Source of the DNA: Pseudomonas sp. SLFW
GTDB taxonomy: Bacteria; Pseudomonadota; Gammaproteobacteria; Pseudomonadales; Pseudomonadaceae
Direction: 5' to 3'
DNA: 64,000 nucleotides
Assembly (NCBI RefSeq): GCF_009905615.1
Contig: NZ_JAAAKW010000005.1
Coordinates: 124,001 to 188,000, forward strand
A program made the translations under genes and the position numbers. Below are positions 8,277 through 16,947 of the stretch, piece after piece. The notes beneath the pieces are model-generated. The model was not told the origin of the DNA, made no database searches, and worked only from the letters and a program-made list of their open reading frames with translations. Numbering within the stretch: the first letter of the stretch is position 1; every line of letters starts with the position of its first letter.

Positions 8277-9362
8277 ATGGAACGTATCTATTCCCTTCAG
8301 GGGTTGAGGGGCGTGGCGGTGTTGGGGGTGGTGCTGTTCCACATGACCGCCGTGGAGCACAAATATTCGGGCGGCGACATTCTGCTGCCGCCGTTGCTGG
8401 ATTTCTTTCAACTGGGCGTGGACCTGTTCTTCATCATCAGCGGTTTCGTGATGGTGATCGTCAGCCGGGGCCGATTTCAGAAAGCCGCCGAATCCAAGCG
8501 CTTTCTGTTCAATCGCGTTTCGCGCATTTATCCCACGTACTGGCTATATTTCTTCCTCACCCTGGCGGTGGTGCTGGTGCAGCCGAACATGGTGAACAGC
8601 ACCCACGGATCGTCCAACCTGCTGATGTCCTTCCTCCTGCTGCCCAACGACAAAGTGTTGCTGGTGATGGTCGCCTGGTCGCTGCTGTTCGAGCTGTGGT
8701 TCTACCTGGTCTTCACCGGATTGATGCTGTTTCGTGAGCGCTGGCTGCCTGCGTTTCTGGCGGTCTGGGCGCTCGTCCTGATCGTGTTCAATTGCGTCCA
8801 GGACTGGCGGGACTACAACGCGGCGCTGAGGATCATCCTTCATCCGTACTCGCTGGAATTCATGGTCGGCGTGGCCCTGGCATTGCTGTTTTACGGCCCG
8901 CACAGCGCACGCATTCCTACGCGTGCCGTCGTCATCGCGCTGATCGCCGCGTTACTCCCGGGCATCGGGCTCATCGGTTATTACCGCCTGTTTGACGATG
9001 ACGGCCTGCTGCGCATGTTCGCGGTGGGCGGGGTGTTTGGCACGCTGATCCTCGGGTTCGCCTTGCTGGAGCGCCGTCGTCACTTGCGCATGCCGCCATT
9101 TCTGGTGGCTGTCGGAGACATGTCCTACACCGTTTACTTGTCGCATCTGCTGGTGCTGGGGGTGATCGGGCGCGTCTGGCAGATCGTGGGAAGTCGGCCT
9201 GACAGCTTGTGGGACAACGTGCTGTTCACCGTGCTGATGATGGCCGCGGTGCTCTGCTACGGGTGGGTTGGCTATCGCTGGTTCGAGAAGCCGGTGCTGG
9301 ACCGTTCCAACGACTTCTCTCGACGTCGGTTCCGGCTCGACGGCATTTCAGGGCGGGCCTAA
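8277..9362 (+). CDS. Membrane acyltransferase (acyltransferase_3 / OafA family)
   Basis: A 361-residue integral membrane O-acyltransferase with about ten hydrophobic helices. The N terminus has the family signature MERIYSLQGLRGVAVLGVVL followed by FHMTAVEH, with the expected catalytic histidine. The later segment YTVYLSHLLVLGVIGRVWQI is typical of the C-terminal half. Such enzymes acylate exopolysaccharide, O-antigen or small glycans. AGGAG precedes the ATG at good spacing. No polysaccharide genes lie nearby, so the substrate is unknown. Confidence 0.88.
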   Translation: MERIYSLQGLRGVAVLGVVLFHMTAVEHKYSGGDILLPPLLDFFQLGVDLFFIISGFVMVIVSRGRFQKAAESKRFLFNRVSRIYPTYWLYFFLTLAVVLVQPNMVNSTHGSSNLLMSFLLLPNDKVLLVMVAWSLLFELWFYLVFTGLMLFRERWLPAFLAVWALVLIVFNCVQDWRDYNAALRIILHPYSLEFMVGVALALLFYGPHSARIPTRAVVIALIAALLPGIGLIGYYRLFDDDGLLRMFAVGGVFGTLILGFALLERRRHLRMPPFLVAVGDMSYTVYLSHLLVLGVIGRVWQIVGSRPDSLWDNVLFTVLMMAAVLCYGWVGYRWFEKPVLDRSNDFSRRRFRLDGISGRA

Positions 9363-9405
9363 ACTGGCGTTCAGCCGTTGAAATCCCCATGCAGAGGGTC
9401 ACGAC

Positions 9406-9645
9406 ATGCCGCCAGAGTGCCAACTTTTCGGGACGTTAGGGTGTTATTTATGCGAGGTTGCCGAGGCCGAGCTGATGCCCCTGGTGGAGCACGGCTTGTT
9501 GGTCGAGTTGGTCGATATTGCGGAGAGTGACGCGCTGAATGACGCGTACGGCTTGCGCATTCCGGTGTTGCGGCGCACTGACACCGGTGCCGAACTGGAT
9601 TGGCCGTTCGACACCGGGCAGGTGGTGATGTTTTTGCGTGACTGA
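9406..9645 (+). CDS. Glutaredoxin-like protein (DUF836 family)
   Basis: A 79-residue thioredoxin-fold protein. The N terminus QLFGTLGCYLCEVAEAEL contains a CxxC motif at the expected position after the first strand. The later IPVLRRTDTGAELDWPFD contains the cis-proline loop (IPV) of glutaredoxin folds. AGAGGG lies 7 bases before the ATG. Probably cytosolic thiol chemistry; the partner is unknown. It follows the acyltransferase by 43 bp on the same strand and may be co-transcribed. Confidence 0.85.
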   Translation: MPPECQLFGTLGCYLCEVAEAELMPLVEHGLLVELVDIAESDALNDAYGLRIPVLRRTDTGAELDWPFDTGQVVMFLRD

Positions 9646-9691
9646 GGCCGGGCGGTCTCTCAGTCCGGGGCGCACAATCCAGGTCGGTCAA

Positions 9692-9958
9692 TCAGAGATA
9701 TTGCGTGTCCACGACCATCGCTTTCGCAACGGCTTCTTTCTGCGCTTCGCTCATGCCATCCCATACGTGCACTTTGGCGTAGTAGCCAAGGCCCGCGACG
9801 ATGTACAGGCTCAGGGTGAAGACGATGAATACCGACATGAAGGTCCAGCGACCGATATCGCTTTCTTCGTCCTGGAAGGATTGCGAGTAGCGCTCTTCGC
9901 TTTCGGCCGGTGTGCCGGTGGAAAGACGTTTGATCCATTGAAACAGTTGAACCAGCAT
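9692..9958 (-). CDS. Small membrane protein, conserved hypothetical
   Basis: An 88-residue protein with one clear transmembrane helix (WTFMSVFIVFTLSLYIVAGL) between a charged N terminus (SEERYSQSFQDEESDIGR) and an alpha-helical C terminus. I start at ATG 9958 because GAGG lies 8 bases before it; a GTG three codons upstream is possible. No recognised domain. Confidence 0.7.
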   Translation of the reverse strand: MLVQLFQWIKRLSTGTPAESEERYSQSFQDEESDIGRWTFMSVFIVFTLSLYIVAGLGYYAKVHVWDGMSEAQKEAVAKAMVVDTQYL

Positions 9959-10090
9959 GGGTGTCACCTCAAAGTTTGAAATACAAAATCTGTCGTGGGC
10001 AGTGAGAACACCGGGGTGTCCTGGGTCTTCAGTGCCGACGTTGCGAGTCCGGCGGTCGCGCTCGATGCGCGGAACAAACGCTGAAAACGA

Positions 10091-10115
10091 AAAAAGCCCG
10101 TCGAGGACGGGCTTT
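10091..10115 (-). terminator. Strong intrinsic terminator after a 35-codon reading frame
   Basis: AAAGCCCGTC (10093-10102) and GACGGGCTTT (10106-10115) form a perfect 10-bp stem with a GAG loop. On the minus strand it is followed by a T-run (GGGCTTTTTT); the plus strand also has TTTCTTTTT, so it could act both ways. On the minus strand it begins 4 bases after the stop of the small frame at 10120-10227. Confidence 0.85.
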
Positions 10116-10119
10116 CTTT

Positions 10120-10227
10120 TTATGAGTTCAGGTCCGGCAGGCGTTTTCGGATTCGGTCATCGGGTGGGTCTGTGAAGGCCCGGTTGATGTCGATCGGTGT
10201 CGCGCCTGCTTGCCGATTTGGAAACAT
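10120..10227 (-). CDS. Possible 35-residue small protein
   Basis: An ATG-started frame reading MFPNRQAGATPIDINRAFTD, then PPDDRIRKRLPDLNS and TAA, ending directly before a strong intrinsic terminator. The charged, proline-containing sequence and tight terminator spacing suggest a real transcript. No Shine-Dalgarno sequence is evident, and another short frame ends (TCCTAA) immediately upstream of the ATG, allowing reinitiation. I do not recognise it; alternatively the terminator ends a small RNA. It lies in the otherwise empty 468-bp region 9959-10426. Confidence 0.4.
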   Translation of the reverse strand: MFPNRQAGATPIDINRAFTDPPDDRIRKRLPDLNS

Positions 10228-10426
10228 TTTAGGACAAATCAGTTGTCGCTTCTACCGCTGTCATATGGATGTCTGACAACTGGTACTGAATCGGGCTGCG
10301 ACAAATCGTCACGGCAGTGTCCACCACACCGTCATCCCTGTTGCAGCTCTGCTCGCGCAACGCGGCGGGGCTGGGCGATAATGCCGCGCTTGTCGTGTCC
10401 GCCCGATCACCGATCCAGAGCCCCTC

Positions 10427-11317
10427 ATGTCCGAACCCGCTTTCATCGCCGCCGAACGCCAGGCCAGCACCCTTTATCTTCCACCGGGGCCGTGGCTGAC
10501 GGTGGTCGATTGCCTGTGCGAACGCTTCAGCGCTATCAGCCGGGAACAATGGCTGGACCGGATTGCCCGTGGTCGAGTCCTGGACGGTGAAGGACAGCCC
10601 ATCGCACTGGACCTGCCGTACCGTGAAGGCCTGCGCATTCACTATTTTCGCGAAGTGCCCAATGAAGTGGCGATTCCCGTGCAAGAGACTATTCTGTACG
10701 CCGACGAGCATCTGGTGGTCGCCGACAAGCCGCACTTCCTGCCAGTCACGCCTGCCGGGGAGTACGTCGAACAGACGTTGCTGCGGCGCTTGATTCGTAC
10801 GCTCGACAACCCCAATCTGGTGCCGCTGCACCGTATCGACCGCCACACCGCAGGTCTGGTGCTGTTCTCCGCGAATAAAGACAGCCGCTCGGCGTATCAA
10901 GCGCTGTTTCCCACCCGGAAAATCGACAAACGCTACGAAGCCATCGCCCGCGCCTTGCCTGAGCTGGAATTTCCTCGGGTGCACAAGAGCCGTCTGGTGG
11001 ATGGCGAGCCGTTTTTTCGCATGCAGGAAGGGGAAGGGCAGAGCAACACCGAAACCCGCATCGAAGTCTGTGAGCGCAAGGGCGACCTGTGGCGTTATGG
11101 CTTGTACCCGGTAACCGGCAAGAAGCACCAATTGCGGGTGCACATGGCGGCGCTGGGCGCAGGAATCTGCAATGACCCTTTCTATCCCGAGGTGATCAAG
11201 GACGCCGTGGATGATTACGACCGGCCGCTGAAGTTGCTGGCGCAGGGGGTGCGGTTCGTCGATCCGGTGACGGGGGAGGAGCGGGTATTCGAGAGCCGCA
11301 TCAGGTTGGAGTGGTAA
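10427..11317 (+). CDS. RluA-family RNA pseudouridine synthase
   Basis: A 296-residue pseudouridine synthase. Catalytic motif II is visible as PLHRIDRHTAGLVLFSANKD, with the catalytic aspartate in HRID. The substrate loop PHFLPVTPAGEYV and the C-terminal YPVTGKKHQLRVHMAALG match the RluA family. An S4-like N-terminal region (LERFSAISREQWLDRIARG-type helix) precedes. The target, a uridine in rRNA or tRNA, cannot be assigned. It is not the classical RluC or RluD by context. Single gene. Confidence 0.9.
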   Translation: MSEPAFIAAERQASTLYLPPGPWLTVVDCLCERFSAISREQWLDRIARGRVLDGEGQPIALDLPYREGLRIHYFREVPNEVAIPVQETILYADEHLVVADKPHFLPVTPAGEYVEQTLLRRLIRTLDNPNLVPLHRIDRHTAGLVLFSANKDSRSAYQALFPTRKIDKRYEAIARALPELEFPRVHKSRLVDGEPFFRMQEGEGQSNTETRIEVCERKGDLWRYGLYPVTGKKHQLRVHMAALGAGICNDPFYPEVIKDAVDDYDRPLKLLAQGVRFVDPVTGEERVFESRIRLEW

Positions 11318-11395
11318 ATGAAACGGGTGCAATCAGCAGCGCCCGCCTGACGTTGTGCGTTAATCTACGCCCTCAACCCGACCCCAAGAGCCCCC

Positions 11396-12196
11396 ATGAG
11401 CGAAGACCTTCTGCCATCACCTGATGCGCTGCCGATGCAACCGGCGCAACGTCGCGAGATGATCATTCGCAGGCTTCGGCGCGAGCAGACGTTGAGCGTC
11501 GTGCAGCTCACGGAAATCTTCAATTGTTCGCACATGACCGTGCGCCGGGACATCGCGCTGCTGGAGCAGGAAGGACTGGTGTTTTCCGTGCCCGGCGGCG
11601 TGCGTCTGGCGAGTCAGATGGCCAACGAGCCGAGCCACCATAAGCGCGTGATTCTCGAATCCGAGCAGAAGCAGCGCATGGCCGTGATCGCCGCGCAGTA
11701 CCTCAAGCCGGGGATGGTGGTTTACCTCGATGCGGGCACGACGACGCTTTGCCTCGTGCCGCACATCATCGCGCTGGAAGGCATCACTGTGGTCACCAAC
11801 GATTTCAGCATCGTCATCGCCCTGTCGGAAGCGCGGCACGTCAAAGTGATTCACACCGGCGGCGTGCTGGACCACGACAACATCACCGGCATTGGCACCC
11901 TCGCTGCCGACACCCTGCGCAATCTCGCCACCGACATTGCTTTCATTTCCAGCAGCTCCTGGGATCTGCAACGGGGCATCACCACCCCGTCAGAGGCCAA
12001 AGTCGAGGTCAAGAAGGCCGCCATGGCCGGGTCGTCGCAGGTGGTGTTGATGGCCACCAGCTCCAAATACGGCACCTTCGGCATGTACCGCGTCGCCGGT
12101 CTTGACCGCTTCGATCCGATCATTTCCGACGACGGGCTGACGAGCGATTCCGCCGCTGGCATTCGCCGTTCGGGCATCGAACTGATCCTCGCCTGA
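11396..12196 (+). CDS. DeoR-family transcriptional regulator
   Basis: A 266-residue regulator. The N-terminal winged helix-turn-helix (about 15-75) contains QTLSVVQLTEIFNCSHMTVR and RRDIALLEQEGLVFSVPGG, the DeoR signature. The C-terminal sugar-phosphate sensor domain contains VVYLDAGTTTLCLVPHI and MATSSKYG, typical of the isomerase-like DeoR C domain. It lies 870 bp before the MHS-type MFS gene on the same strand, with the phosphatase gene in between on the other strand. A palindrome over the MFS promoter makes that operon a candidate target, by inference only. Confidence 0.9.
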   Translation: MSEDLLPSPDALPMQPAQRREMIIRRLRREQTLSVVQLTEIFNCSHMTVRRDIALLEQEGLVFSVPGGVRLASQMANEPSHHKRVILESEQKQRMAVIAAQYLKPGMVVYLDAGTTTLCLVPHIIALEGITVVTNDFSIVIALSEARHVKVIHTGGVLDHDNITGIGTLAADTLRNLATDIAFISSSSWDLQRGITTPSEAKVEVKKAAMAGSSQVVLMATSSKYGTFGMYRVAGLDRFDPIISDDGLTSDSAAGIRRSGIELILA

Positions 12197-12219
12197 TCGC
12201 CGTTGACGTCGCCCTACGG

Positions 12220-12849
12220 TCAGCGGCTTCCATCCAGCGCCGTGCTGACCCGCATCCAGGCAAATTGGCCATCGCGCACCATCAGCACCTGGTCCTGCGG
12301 GATTTCCAGCAGCGGCACCTCGTCATCCCGCACGTCGGTGAGCAACGCCAGGCAACTGCGCAGCACCCCGGCGTGGGCGACCAGAACCGTGTCCCGCTGC
12401 AATGAACCCAGCAGGCTGCCGACGCGCTCGAACACGTGGGGGTAATTCTCGCCCTTGGTGGGCATGAAGTTCAGCGGATCAGCCTGCCGTGCGGCGTAAC
12501 GCTCCGGCTGACGCTCGGCGATCTGCTGCCAGTCCAGTCCTTCCCACTCGCCAAAGTTGATCTCCACCAGCCGTTCATCGGTCTGGTAATCCCCGGCGTC
12601 CAGCCCCATTCGCTGACGGATGATTTCCATGGTCTCGCGCGTGCGGCCCAACGGGCTAGCGATGAAGTCGGTGCTCGACGCGTCTGGCAGCAGCCACTTG
12701 AGACAGGTGCCGGATACCGCCGCCTGGCCTTTACCCACGGCGTTCAAAGGGATGTCGCGACGCCCCTGCAACAGGCGTTTGGCGTTCCAGTCGGTTTCGC
12801 CGTGGCGGATCAGGTAGAGCGTGCGGTGGGTCTGTTCATCAGTGTTCAT
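12220..12849 (-). CDS. Histidine phosphatase family protein (PhoE/GpmB-like)
   Basis: A 209-residue phosphohistidine phosphatase. The catalytic RHG motif is LYLIRHGETDWNAKRLLQGR, the second arginine is in ASPLGRTRETME, the acid-base E is in EINFGEWEGLDW, and the second histidine is in VLVAHAGVLRSCLA. It probably dephosphorylates small phospho-metabolites; relatives include GpmB, CobC and PhoE. Start: ATG at 12849 with AGGA 7 bases upstream; a 38-codon upstream extension lacks similarity. It converges with the DeoR gene, 23 bp apart. Confidence 0.9.
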   Translation of the reverse strand: MNTDEQTHRTLYLIRHGETDWNAKRLLQGRRDIPLNAVGKGQAAVSGTCLKWLLPDASSTDFIASPLGRTRETMEIIRQRMGLDAGDYQTDERLVEINFGEWEGLDWQQIAERQPERYAARQADPLNFMPTKGENYPHVFERVGSLLGSLQRDTVLVAHAGVLRSCLALLTDVRDDEVPLLEIPQDQVLMVRDGQFAWMRVSTALDGSR

Positions 12850-12907
12850 CAAGAATCCTGAATGTGAAAAGTGATAGCTTGCGCTGTTAAATCTTAACGC
12901 AGATTGC

Positions 12908-12949
12908 TTGACATTGTGAAAAAATAACAAATACTGTGAGCTGCTCACA
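12908..12949 (+). promoter_or_regulatory. Sigma-70 promoter with overlapping palindromic operator for the MFS gene
   Basis: TTGACA (12908-12913), 16 bases, AATACT (12930-12935) is a good sigma-70 promoter pointing at the MFS gene. Immediately overlapping and following the -10 is TGTGAGCTGCTCACA (12935-12949), a palindrome with perfect 7-base arms around one centre base. A repressor bound there would block initiation. The regulator is unknown; the nearby DeoR protein or an unlinked GntR-type factor are candidates. Confidence 0.6.
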
Positions 12950-13062
12950 TGTAAAAGCCACACGCCACAACGCGTCGCTCATGACAGAGCGCTAGCCAGA
13001 GGGCCTGAACAGGCCATTCCGCGCGCTTTGCCTACCCCAATAAGAATAACGGAGGCAGCTTC

Positions 13063-14412
13063 ATGTCTACACTCGACGGTACCCTGGGAGGCAGCACCTC
13101 TGCGCCCAACACCGAGCCGGTTGCGCAGTCGGCGCAACCCACCGCTCACCAGCTCAAACAGCGCCGCCGGGCTTCGGTGGGCAGTCTGATCGGCACCACC
13201 ATCGAGTGGTACGAGTATTACATCTATGGTGCGACGGCTGCGCTGGTGTTCCCTCTGTTATTTTTTCCCACCCATGACCGACTCGTCTCCTTGATGCTGT
13301 CGTTCGCCTCCTTTGCCATCGCCTTCGCGATTCGCCCCATCGGCGCGGCAGTTTTCGGTCACTACGGCGATCGCGTCGGGCGCAAGACCACCTTGATCGT
13401 CACGCTGGTGATGACCGGGCTGGCGACCTTTCTCATCGGATTTTTGCCCACCTACGAGAGTATCGGGCTGTGGGCGCCGGTGATCTTGATCATCTTGCGT
13501 CTGGTCCAGGGCTTCGGCGTGGGCGGTGAGTGGGGCGGTGCGGCGTTGATGTCGCTGGAGTGGGGCGATCAGAAGAAGCGCGGTGCGGCGGGCGCCTGGC
13601 CGCAACTGGGCACGTCCATCGGCCTGATCCTGTCGACCTCGGCGGTGATGGGGTCGAGCTATTTCACCGGCGAGCATTTCCTTGATTGGGGCTGGCGCAT
13701 TCCGTTCCTGCTGTCGGGGATTCTGGTGGTGGTCGGCCTGCTCGTGCGTCTCTCCATTGAAGAGACGCCGTCCTTCGCGGCGAAGAAGCAGAACCAGCAA
13801 ATCGAGAAAAGCCCCCTCAAGTTCGTGGTCAAACACCATTGGCGCGAGATCGTCAAAGTGGCGTTCCTGCGCATGTCCGAGCAGATGCCGTTCTACATTT
13901 TTACGGCGTTCATCCTCGATTACGCGACGCAAACAGCTCACGTGTCGCGCACTTTTGTGCTGCTTGGGACGTTGTCCGCAGCGATCCTCGACCTGATCCT
14001 GTTGCCGATTTTTTCCAACCTCGCGGACCGGGTAGGTCGCCGCAACATGTATTACTTCGGGTGTGCGGTGCTGATCCTCATGGCCTTCCCGTACTTCTGG
14101 GTGCTGAATTCGGGCAACGAAACCTGGATTTTCATCGCCATTACCCTGTCGCTGGTGCCTCACGCCATTCAGTACGGCGCCCAGGCGTCGCTGATCTCCG
14201 AGCAGTTTCCGGTGCACGTTCGCTACACCGGTGCGGGGGTTGGCTACCAGATGTCCTCGCTGGTCGCCGGTGGTCCGGCGCCACTGATCGCGTCGTTCCT
14301 ACTGGTCAGCTTCGGTTCGGGGTATGCGGTGGCGGCTTATCTGGCGGCGGGCGGCGTGATTGCCGCACTGGCTTTGTCGAGTCTCAAGGACCGCAGCGAT
14401 CAGCATCTCTGA
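13063..14412 (+). CDS. MFS transporter, metabolite:H+ symporter (MHS) type
   Basis: A 449-residue, 12-helix importer of the MHS branch (shikimate, alpha-ketoglutarate, proline/betaine symporters). The signature runs GSLIGTTIEWYEYYIYGATA early, then GHYGDRVGRKTTL in the loop 2-3 motif and LRLVQGFGVGGEWGGAALMS. The hydrophilic N terminus (about 38 residues) is followed by regular hydrophobic helices. GGAGG precedes the ATG. It is followed after 36 bp by the 3-hydroxyacyl-CoA dehydrogenase gene, so uptake and oxidation of a hydroxylated acid or betaine-like compound is plausible. Substrate unassigned. Confidence 0.9.
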   Translation: MSTLDGTLGGSTSAPNTEPVAQSAQPTAHQLKQRRRASVGSLIGTTIEWYEYYIYGATAALVFPLLFFPTHDRLVSLMLSFASFAIAFAIRPIGAAVFGHYGDRVGRKTTLIVTLVMTGLATFLIGFLPTYESIGLWAPVILIILRLVQGFGVGGEWGGAALMSLEWGDQKKRGAAGAWPQLGTSIGLILSTSAVMGSSYFTGEHFLDWGWRIPFLLSGILVVVGLLVRLSIEETPSFAAKKQNQQIEKSPLKFVVKHHWREIVKVAFLRMSEQMPFYIFTAFILDYATQTAHVSRTFVLLGTLSAAILDLILLPIFSNLADRVGRRNMYYFGCAVLILMAFPYFWVLNSGNETWIFIAITLSLVPHAIQYGAQASLISEQFPVHVRYTGAGVGYQMSSLVAGGPAPLIASFLLVSFGSGYAVAAYLAAGGVIAALALSSLKDRSDQHL

Positions 14413-14448
14413 TGGCTGGGTCTGTCATTCAAGAATAGGAGTTGCAGC

Positions 14449-15408
14449 ATGACGATCAAGAAAGTGGCCGTAGTCGGTTCGGGCTACATGGGCGGCGGCA
14501 TCGCTCAAGTGTTGGCCTTGGGCGGCGCGCAGGTGGTCTTGGGCGATGTGTCCGCCAGCGTGGCGAAGGACAATCTGGAGCGCCTGCTCAAACAGGCCAA
14601 GGCGTTCGCCGAAGCCGGGCTGTTTCCGGAAGATGCCCATGCGCGGCTGAGCGCAAACCTGACCGCCGCAGGCTCCATCGAAGAGGCGGTCGAGGGCGTG
14701 GATTACGTGACCGAGGCGGTGTTCGAATCGATGGACGTCAAGCGCGATGTACTGGGGCGCGTGTCGGCGGCGGCCCCAGCGGACACCATCATAGGCACCA
14801 ACACCTCGGCGATTCCGATCGGCGAACTGGCGAAGTTCGTCACTCACCCGGAGCGTTTTCTGGGCGTGCACTGGATGAACCCGGCGCCGTTCATTCCGAG
14901 CGTCGAGCTGATTGCCAGCGAACACACATTGCCCGCTCATGTCGACACGCTGGAAGCGCTGATTCGCGCGGTCGGCAAGGTGCCTGCGCGGGTCGCGGAC
15001 ACTCCGGGGTTCGTCGCCAACCGTTTGCAGTTCGCGCTCTATAAGGAAGCGGTGATGGTGGTAGAAGAGGGATTGGCGACGCCGGAACAGGTCGATCTGG
15101 TGGTGAGCAATGCCTTCGGTTTCCGTCTGGCGCTGTTCGGGCCGTTCGCGATTGGCGACATGGCCGGGCTGGACGTTTATGCGTCTTCCTACAAAACGCT
15201 GTCGGGCACGTATGGCGACCGTCTGGCGGCGCCGAAAGCCCTGCAGGACCTGGTGGACGGCGGCAACTACGGCCTCAAGTCCGGGCACGGTTTTCTCGAC
15301 ATCGACCCGGAAAAACGCGCCGAACTGCTGGCGTATCGCGACAAGGCCTACGCAGCGTTGAGCAAGTTGCGTGCGGAGCTGGGGCCTGCGCCAGGTTTGG
15401 TGAGCTGA
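14449..15408 (+). CDS. 3-hydroxyacyl-CoA dehydrogenase family protein
   Basis: A 319-residue NAD-dependent dehydrogenase oxidising a 3-hydroxy group next to a CoA thioester or related acid. The Rossmann motif is VAVVGSGYMGGGIAQVLALG. The catalytic region is visible as GTNTSAIPIGELA and FLGVHWMNPAPFIPSVELI, with the family histidine in GVHWMNP. The C-terminal helical domain includes DTPGFVANRLQFALYKEAV and GLKSGHGFLD. Size fits stand-alone 3-hydroxybutyryl-CoA dehydrogenase or carnitine dehydrogenase-type members. It is second in an operon with the MFS gene. Confidence 0.88.
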   Translation: MTIKKVAVVGSGYMGGGIAQVLALGGAQVVLGDVSASVAKDNLERLLKQAKAFAEAGLFPEDAHARLSANLTAAGSIEEAVEGVDYVTEAVFESMDVKRDVLGRVSAAAPADTIIGTNTSAIPIGELAKFVTHPERFLGVHWMNPAPFIPSVELIASEHTLPAHVDTLEALIRAVGKVPARVADTPGFVANRLQFALYKEAVMVVEEGLATPEQVDLVVSNAFGFRLALFGPFAIGDMAGLDVYASSYKTLSGTYGDRLAAPKALQDLVDGGNYGLKSGHGFLDIDPEKRAELLAYRDKAYAALSKLRAELGPAPGLVS

Positions 15409-15515
15409 GGCCAGTCAGTGGCGGCGGTCAGATAGGTCGCCATCGCTGCCATCGTCCCCCCGGCGTCTCCCACGGGGTTTGCGGTGCGTGAGGATTTCGC
15501 GACCGGCCTGAACCT

Positions 15516-15550
15516 TGTGGGAGCAGCCCGAGCTGTGCGACGGCCGCGAA
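15516..15550 (+). repeat. Degenerate REP-like element
   Basis: TGTGGGAGCAGCCCGAGCTG followed by TGCGACGGCCGCGAA has the start and the partially self-complementary body of Pseudomonas REP elements. It lies in the gap between the convergent dehydrogenase and aminotransferase genes. Confidence 0.45.
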
Positions 15551-15598
15551 GCGGTGGGTCAGGCGTTGCACAGCCGGCTGACCCACCACAGTCTTGAA

Positions 15599-16846
15599 TC
15601 ACGGGCTGCCGAACTCGGCGCGCAGTTTTACAGCCGCCTGCTCGAACGCCACTTTCATCGCATTAATCACTTCATCCCCGTGGTCGAACGAGATGTAGAT
15701 CCGTCCATAGGGTGACGGCATCATCAGCACACCGGCTTCGCGCAGGGCGAGGTGGAGGGCTTTGGTGAAGGCGGGGTTGGCGACCTTTGAAGCGTCTTCA
15801 TACGTGACGGGCGCAACGTCGGCGTGCCAGATGCCGAATACGTTGCCATACCCGCTGGTCACGGCCTGGATGCCCTGGGCCTTGAAAATCTCTTCGATCG
15901 CCACACGCAGGTGCTCGCCGCGCTGCACCAACTGCTCGTAATCGCTTTGATCCAGCAACGCCAAGGTGCTGCTGACCGCCGCGCAGGCCAGCGGGTTACC
16001 GCTGAACGTGCCGCCCCGGGCGACGCGGCCTTCTTCGAAGCCCTGCAAGATATGCGGCTTGCCGACGACCGCCGAGACCGGCACGCCGTTACCGATCGCC
16101 TTGCCGACGCTGGCCAGGTCCGGGTCCAGGCCTTCGCGCAAACCCGCCAGCCCGGCAAACAGACGAAAGCCCATCAACACCTCATCGCAGATCACCAGCG
16201 CGCCGTGTGCGTGCGCGATGTCCTGGACATGCTTGAGGTAACCGGGCACCGGCATGATGCAGCCCGCGTTGGCGAGCATCGGTTCAAGGATCACCGCCGC
16301 AATATCGCCGTCTTCCGCAAACAGCCGCTCGACGTCAGCGAAGTCGTTGAAGCGCAGCAGCGTGGTACGTTCGGTCGCGGGGCGAGCGCCGTCTTCGAAA
16401 CGCGCTTCGTTGGAGGTCACGTTGCCAAAGCTCACGTCATCGAACCAGCCGTCGAACCCCGCTGCCATCTTGGCGATTCTGCCGCGCCCGGTGTACGCAC
16501 GGGCGGCTCGGCAGGCGAGGTGTACCGCTTCGCTGCCGGAGTTGGTGAACATCACTTTGGTCAGTTCGCCCGTGTGCTTCGCCAGCGCCGCCGCTGCCGC
16601 GTGTTCGCGCACGTGGGCCCAGGACGGCGCGGCACTGTCGCTCAATGCGTGCGTCACGGCCTCGTTGACGGTGTCGTTGGCGTGACCCAACAGCACCGCG
16701 CCGAAACCCAGCGCGGTATCGATGTACCGACGCCCTTTGTCATCCCAGAGCCAGGCGCCTTTGCCTTTCTGGATGAACAGCTTTTCACCGTTCAGTTCCG
16801 GCAGGATACGCGCGGCGCTGGATACATCGCCCACTAAGTTAGCCAT
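15599..16846 (-). CDS. Class-III aminotransferase, glutamate-1-semialdehyde aminomutase-like
   Basis: A 415-residue PLP enzyme. Visible: VMFTNSGSEAVHLACRAARA (cofactor phosphate contact), LVICDEVLMGFR (the conserved aspartate binding the pyridine nitrogen) and LASVGKAIGNGVPVSAVVG (the Schiff-base lysine). FSGNPLACAA is the GSA-aminotransferase-type segment. It is unlikely to be the housekeeping HemL, because it lies in an ABC-importer operon. A role in transaminating an imported amine or amino acid fits. Start: ATG 16846 with AGAGG 9 bases upstream. It is the last gene of the leftward operon SBP-ATPase-permease-permease-aminotransferase. Confidence 0.88.
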   Translation of the reverse strand: MANLVGDVSSAARILPELNGEKLFIQKGKGAWLWDDKGRRYIDTALGFGAVLLGHANDTVNEAVTHALSDSAAPSWAHVREHAAAAALAKHTGELTKVMFTNSGSEAVHLACRAARAYTGRGRIAKMAAGFDGWFDDVSFGNVTSNEARFEDGARPATERTTLLRFNDFADVERLFAEDGDIAAVILEPMLANAGCIMPVPGYLKHVQDIAHAHGALVICDEVLMGFRLFAGLAGLREGLDPDLASVGKAIGNGVPVSAVVGKPHILQGFEEGRVARGGTFSGNPLACAAVSSTLALLDQSDYEQLVQRGEHLRVAIEEIFKAQGIQAVTSGYGNVFGIWHADVAPVTYEDASKVANPAFTKALHLALREAGVLMMPSPYGRIYISFDHGDEVINAMKVAFEQAAVKLRAEFGSP

Positions 16847-16875
16847 TCTCAACCTCTGAATCCGGACAGTCGTTT

Positions 16876-16902
16876 GCCGCCCCTGCATAGGGTCGGGGCG
16901 GC
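16876..16902 (-). other. GC-rich hairpin between permease and aminotransferase genes
   Basis: GCCGCCCC (16876-16883) pairs with GGGGCGGC (16895-16902), an 8-bp GC stem without a T-run. It lies inside the operon and may set differential mRNA stability rather than terminate. Confidence 0.4.
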
Positions 16903-16947
16903 CTCACATGGTTTTCAATACGTCCCGAACAAGGGACTGCCGCCTGT

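Noticed and set aside
15599..16846. Calling the aminotransferase hemL
   Set aside because: The fold is GSA-aminomutase-like, but it sits in an ABC-importer operon and the housekeeping gene is expected elsewhere.
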